This document shows, piece by piece, positions 63,027-64,000 of a stretch of 64,000 nucleotides of DNA. Made by a program: the position numbers and the translations under genes. Below the pieces are notes generated by a model. That model saw only the letters and a list, made by a program, of their open reading frames with translations, did no database searches and was not told the DNA's origin. The stretch's first letter is position 1; the number at the start of each line of letters is the position of its first letter. Origin of the DNA: Pseudoalteromonas phenolica (GTDB taxonomy: Bacteria > Pseudomonadota > Gammaproteobacteria > Enterobacterales > Alteromonadaceae); NCBI RefSeq assembly GCF_005876835.1, contig NZ_PPSW01000007.1, positions 124,001-188,000 on the forward strand, read 5' to 3'.

Positions 63027-64000
63027 ATGACCTACCAGCATGACTTTATAGACTCTATTTCAAATATTTCGGAGCATACTTGGAACTCACTGACAAATGA
63101 CCATGTATTTTCCGGTTATGCTTGGCTAAGTGCGTTAGAAAAAAGCGGATGCGTCAATCTACAAACAGGTTGGCAGCCTCAGCACCTTGTCATTAAACAA
63201 AGCGATCATATTGTGGCTATCTTACCTGGCTATTTAAAAGACCACTCTTATGGTGAATACGTCTTTGATTGGGCATTTGCTGAAGCCTATGAAAGATATG
63301 GGCTAGAGTATTACCCTAAATGGCTATGTGGTGTGCCTTTTACCCCAGTGCAAGGTCCTCGCATTCTTTGCAAACACATCACGCCTGAATTAATAAGTTA
63401 CATAGAGACAGCATTACTTGCGTTAAGAGAGGAACACTTCAGTGGCATTCATCTTAACTTTTTATCTGAACACACACATTTTACCAATACCACATTGATC
63501 CCAAGACGCAATGTGCAATTTCACTGGCAAAATAAAGGTTATCAAAACTTCAGTGACTTTTTATCAGCGCTTAATGCTCGAAAGCGAAAAATGCTCAGTA
63601 AAGAGCGATTAAAAGTACAACAACAAAATTTAACCATTCGCTGGTTTTCTGGTGACGAGATTAATGACGCCTTACTTGACGCTTTTTACTTAAGTTACCG
63701 TCTCACCTATTTAAAACGCTCGGGTCATAACGGTTATTTAAATCGCGAATTTTTCGCCTTGATAATAAAAAACTTACCGCATGACGTTCGTTTATGCTGC
63801 GCGTTCAAAGATGATGCTATTGTCGCCACAAGCCTTTATTTTGTTTCAGGCGACACTTTGTACGGCCGCTATTGGGGCGCAATTGAATCTCAGTATGACT
63901 CTCTACACTTTGAGCTCTGTTATTACCAAGGCATTGAACTTGCGATAAAAGAAGGCATTGTTACTTTTGATGCCGGCGCGCAAGGCGAGCATAAGCTCGC
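63027..64000 (+). CDS. DUF482/COG3146 GNAT-like (FemAB-like) protein, cut at the right edge
   Basis: An ATG at 63027 opens a frame of 324 codons with no stop before the window end. The translation has the family landmarks: GYAWLSALEKSGC near 30, TGWQPQHLVI, GPRIL, RKRKMLSKER near 190, ATSLYFVSGDTLYGRYWGA near 275 and HFELCYYQGIELAI, then FDAGAQGEHK at the edge. The usual length is about 375-390 residues, so about 50 are missing. The fold is an acyltransferase; the substrate is unknown. Confidence 0.85.
   Translation, partial: MTYQHDFIDSISNISEHTWNSLTNDHVFSGYAWLSALEKSGCVNLQTGWQPQHLVIKQSDHIVAILPGYLKDHSYGEYVFDWAFAEAYERYGLEYYPKWLCGVPFTPVQGPRILCKHITPELISYIETALLALREEHFSGIHLNFLSEHTHFTNTTLIPRRNVQFHWQNKGYQNFSDFLSALNARKRKMLSKERLKVQQQNLTIRWFSGDEINDALLDAFYLSYRLTYLKRSGHNGYLNREFFALIIKNLPHDVRLCCAFKDDAIVATSLYFVSGDTLYGRYWGAIESQYDSLHFELCYYQGIELAIKEGIVTFDAGAQGEHKL

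Overview
The window reads as a chromosomal segment of a marine gammaproteobacterium of the order Alteromonadales, most likely Pseudoalteromonas. This is inferred from the gene set (GntR-prpB-prpC-acnD-prpF methylcitrate cluster, maltodextrin cluster with a LacI regulator and Glk, Reg_prop hybrid kinase), the AT-leaning base composition and the palindromic intergenic repeats. I had no database search. No rRNA, tRNA, CRISPR array, prophage or intact insertion sequence was seen.

Layout. 1-5.8 kb: azoreductase (cut by the window edge) divergent from a LysR regulator, a DUF998 membrane protein, a triple palindromic repeat, a secreted alpha/beta hydrolase and a Cache-domain chemoreceptor. 6.0-11.4 kb: a compact leftward operon of one MacB-type ATPase, three different membrane-fusion proteins and one MacB/FtsX permease. 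11.6-12.6 kb: an unknown lipoprotein. 12.7-27.1 kb: a maltodextrin/alpha-glucan cluster with a GH13 amylase lipoprotein, GH13 and GH31 alpha-glucosidases, glucokinase, a 1386-residue Reg_prop hybrid sensor kinase, an MFS sugar transporter and a LacI regulator. Near-identical LacI-type operators lie before the GH31 gene and the transporter. 27.3-32.4 kb: small membrane proteins, a lipase-like secreted hydrolase paired with an XRE regulator, and a two-gene exported cassette ending in a DUF2145/LRAT-like protein.

32.4-37.2 kb is accessory in character. It carries several copies of composite, hairpin-forming repeats, a broken duplicate of the DUF2145 3' end, a secreted orphan protein, and a TetR/GST divergent pair. 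It is followed at 37.2-38.1 kb by a compact three-gene cassette: XRE regulator, five-helix membrane protein and a 56-residue peptide with a double-glycine leader. That cassette is the best candidate here for an undescribed system.

38.3-54.5 kb: an M23 peptidase lipoprotein, a propeller/Calx-beta secreted protein, a serine beta-lactamase-like membrane protein, a MacA/MacB-like efflux operon divergent from an NtrC-type regulator and its kinase (with a visible sigma-54 promoter and an 18-bp perfect palindrome between them), a kelch protein, DUF952, a short MscS channel, an NTF2-like protein and a LysE exporter. 54.8-61.6 kb: the 2-methylcitrate cycle operon for propionate breakdown (GntR-prpB-prpC-acnD-prpF, transcribed leftward) with GntR-type operators upstream. 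61.8-62.6 kb: another block of the composite repeats, then a cold-shock protein with a structured leader. A FemAB/GNAT-like (DUF482) gene runs off the right edge.
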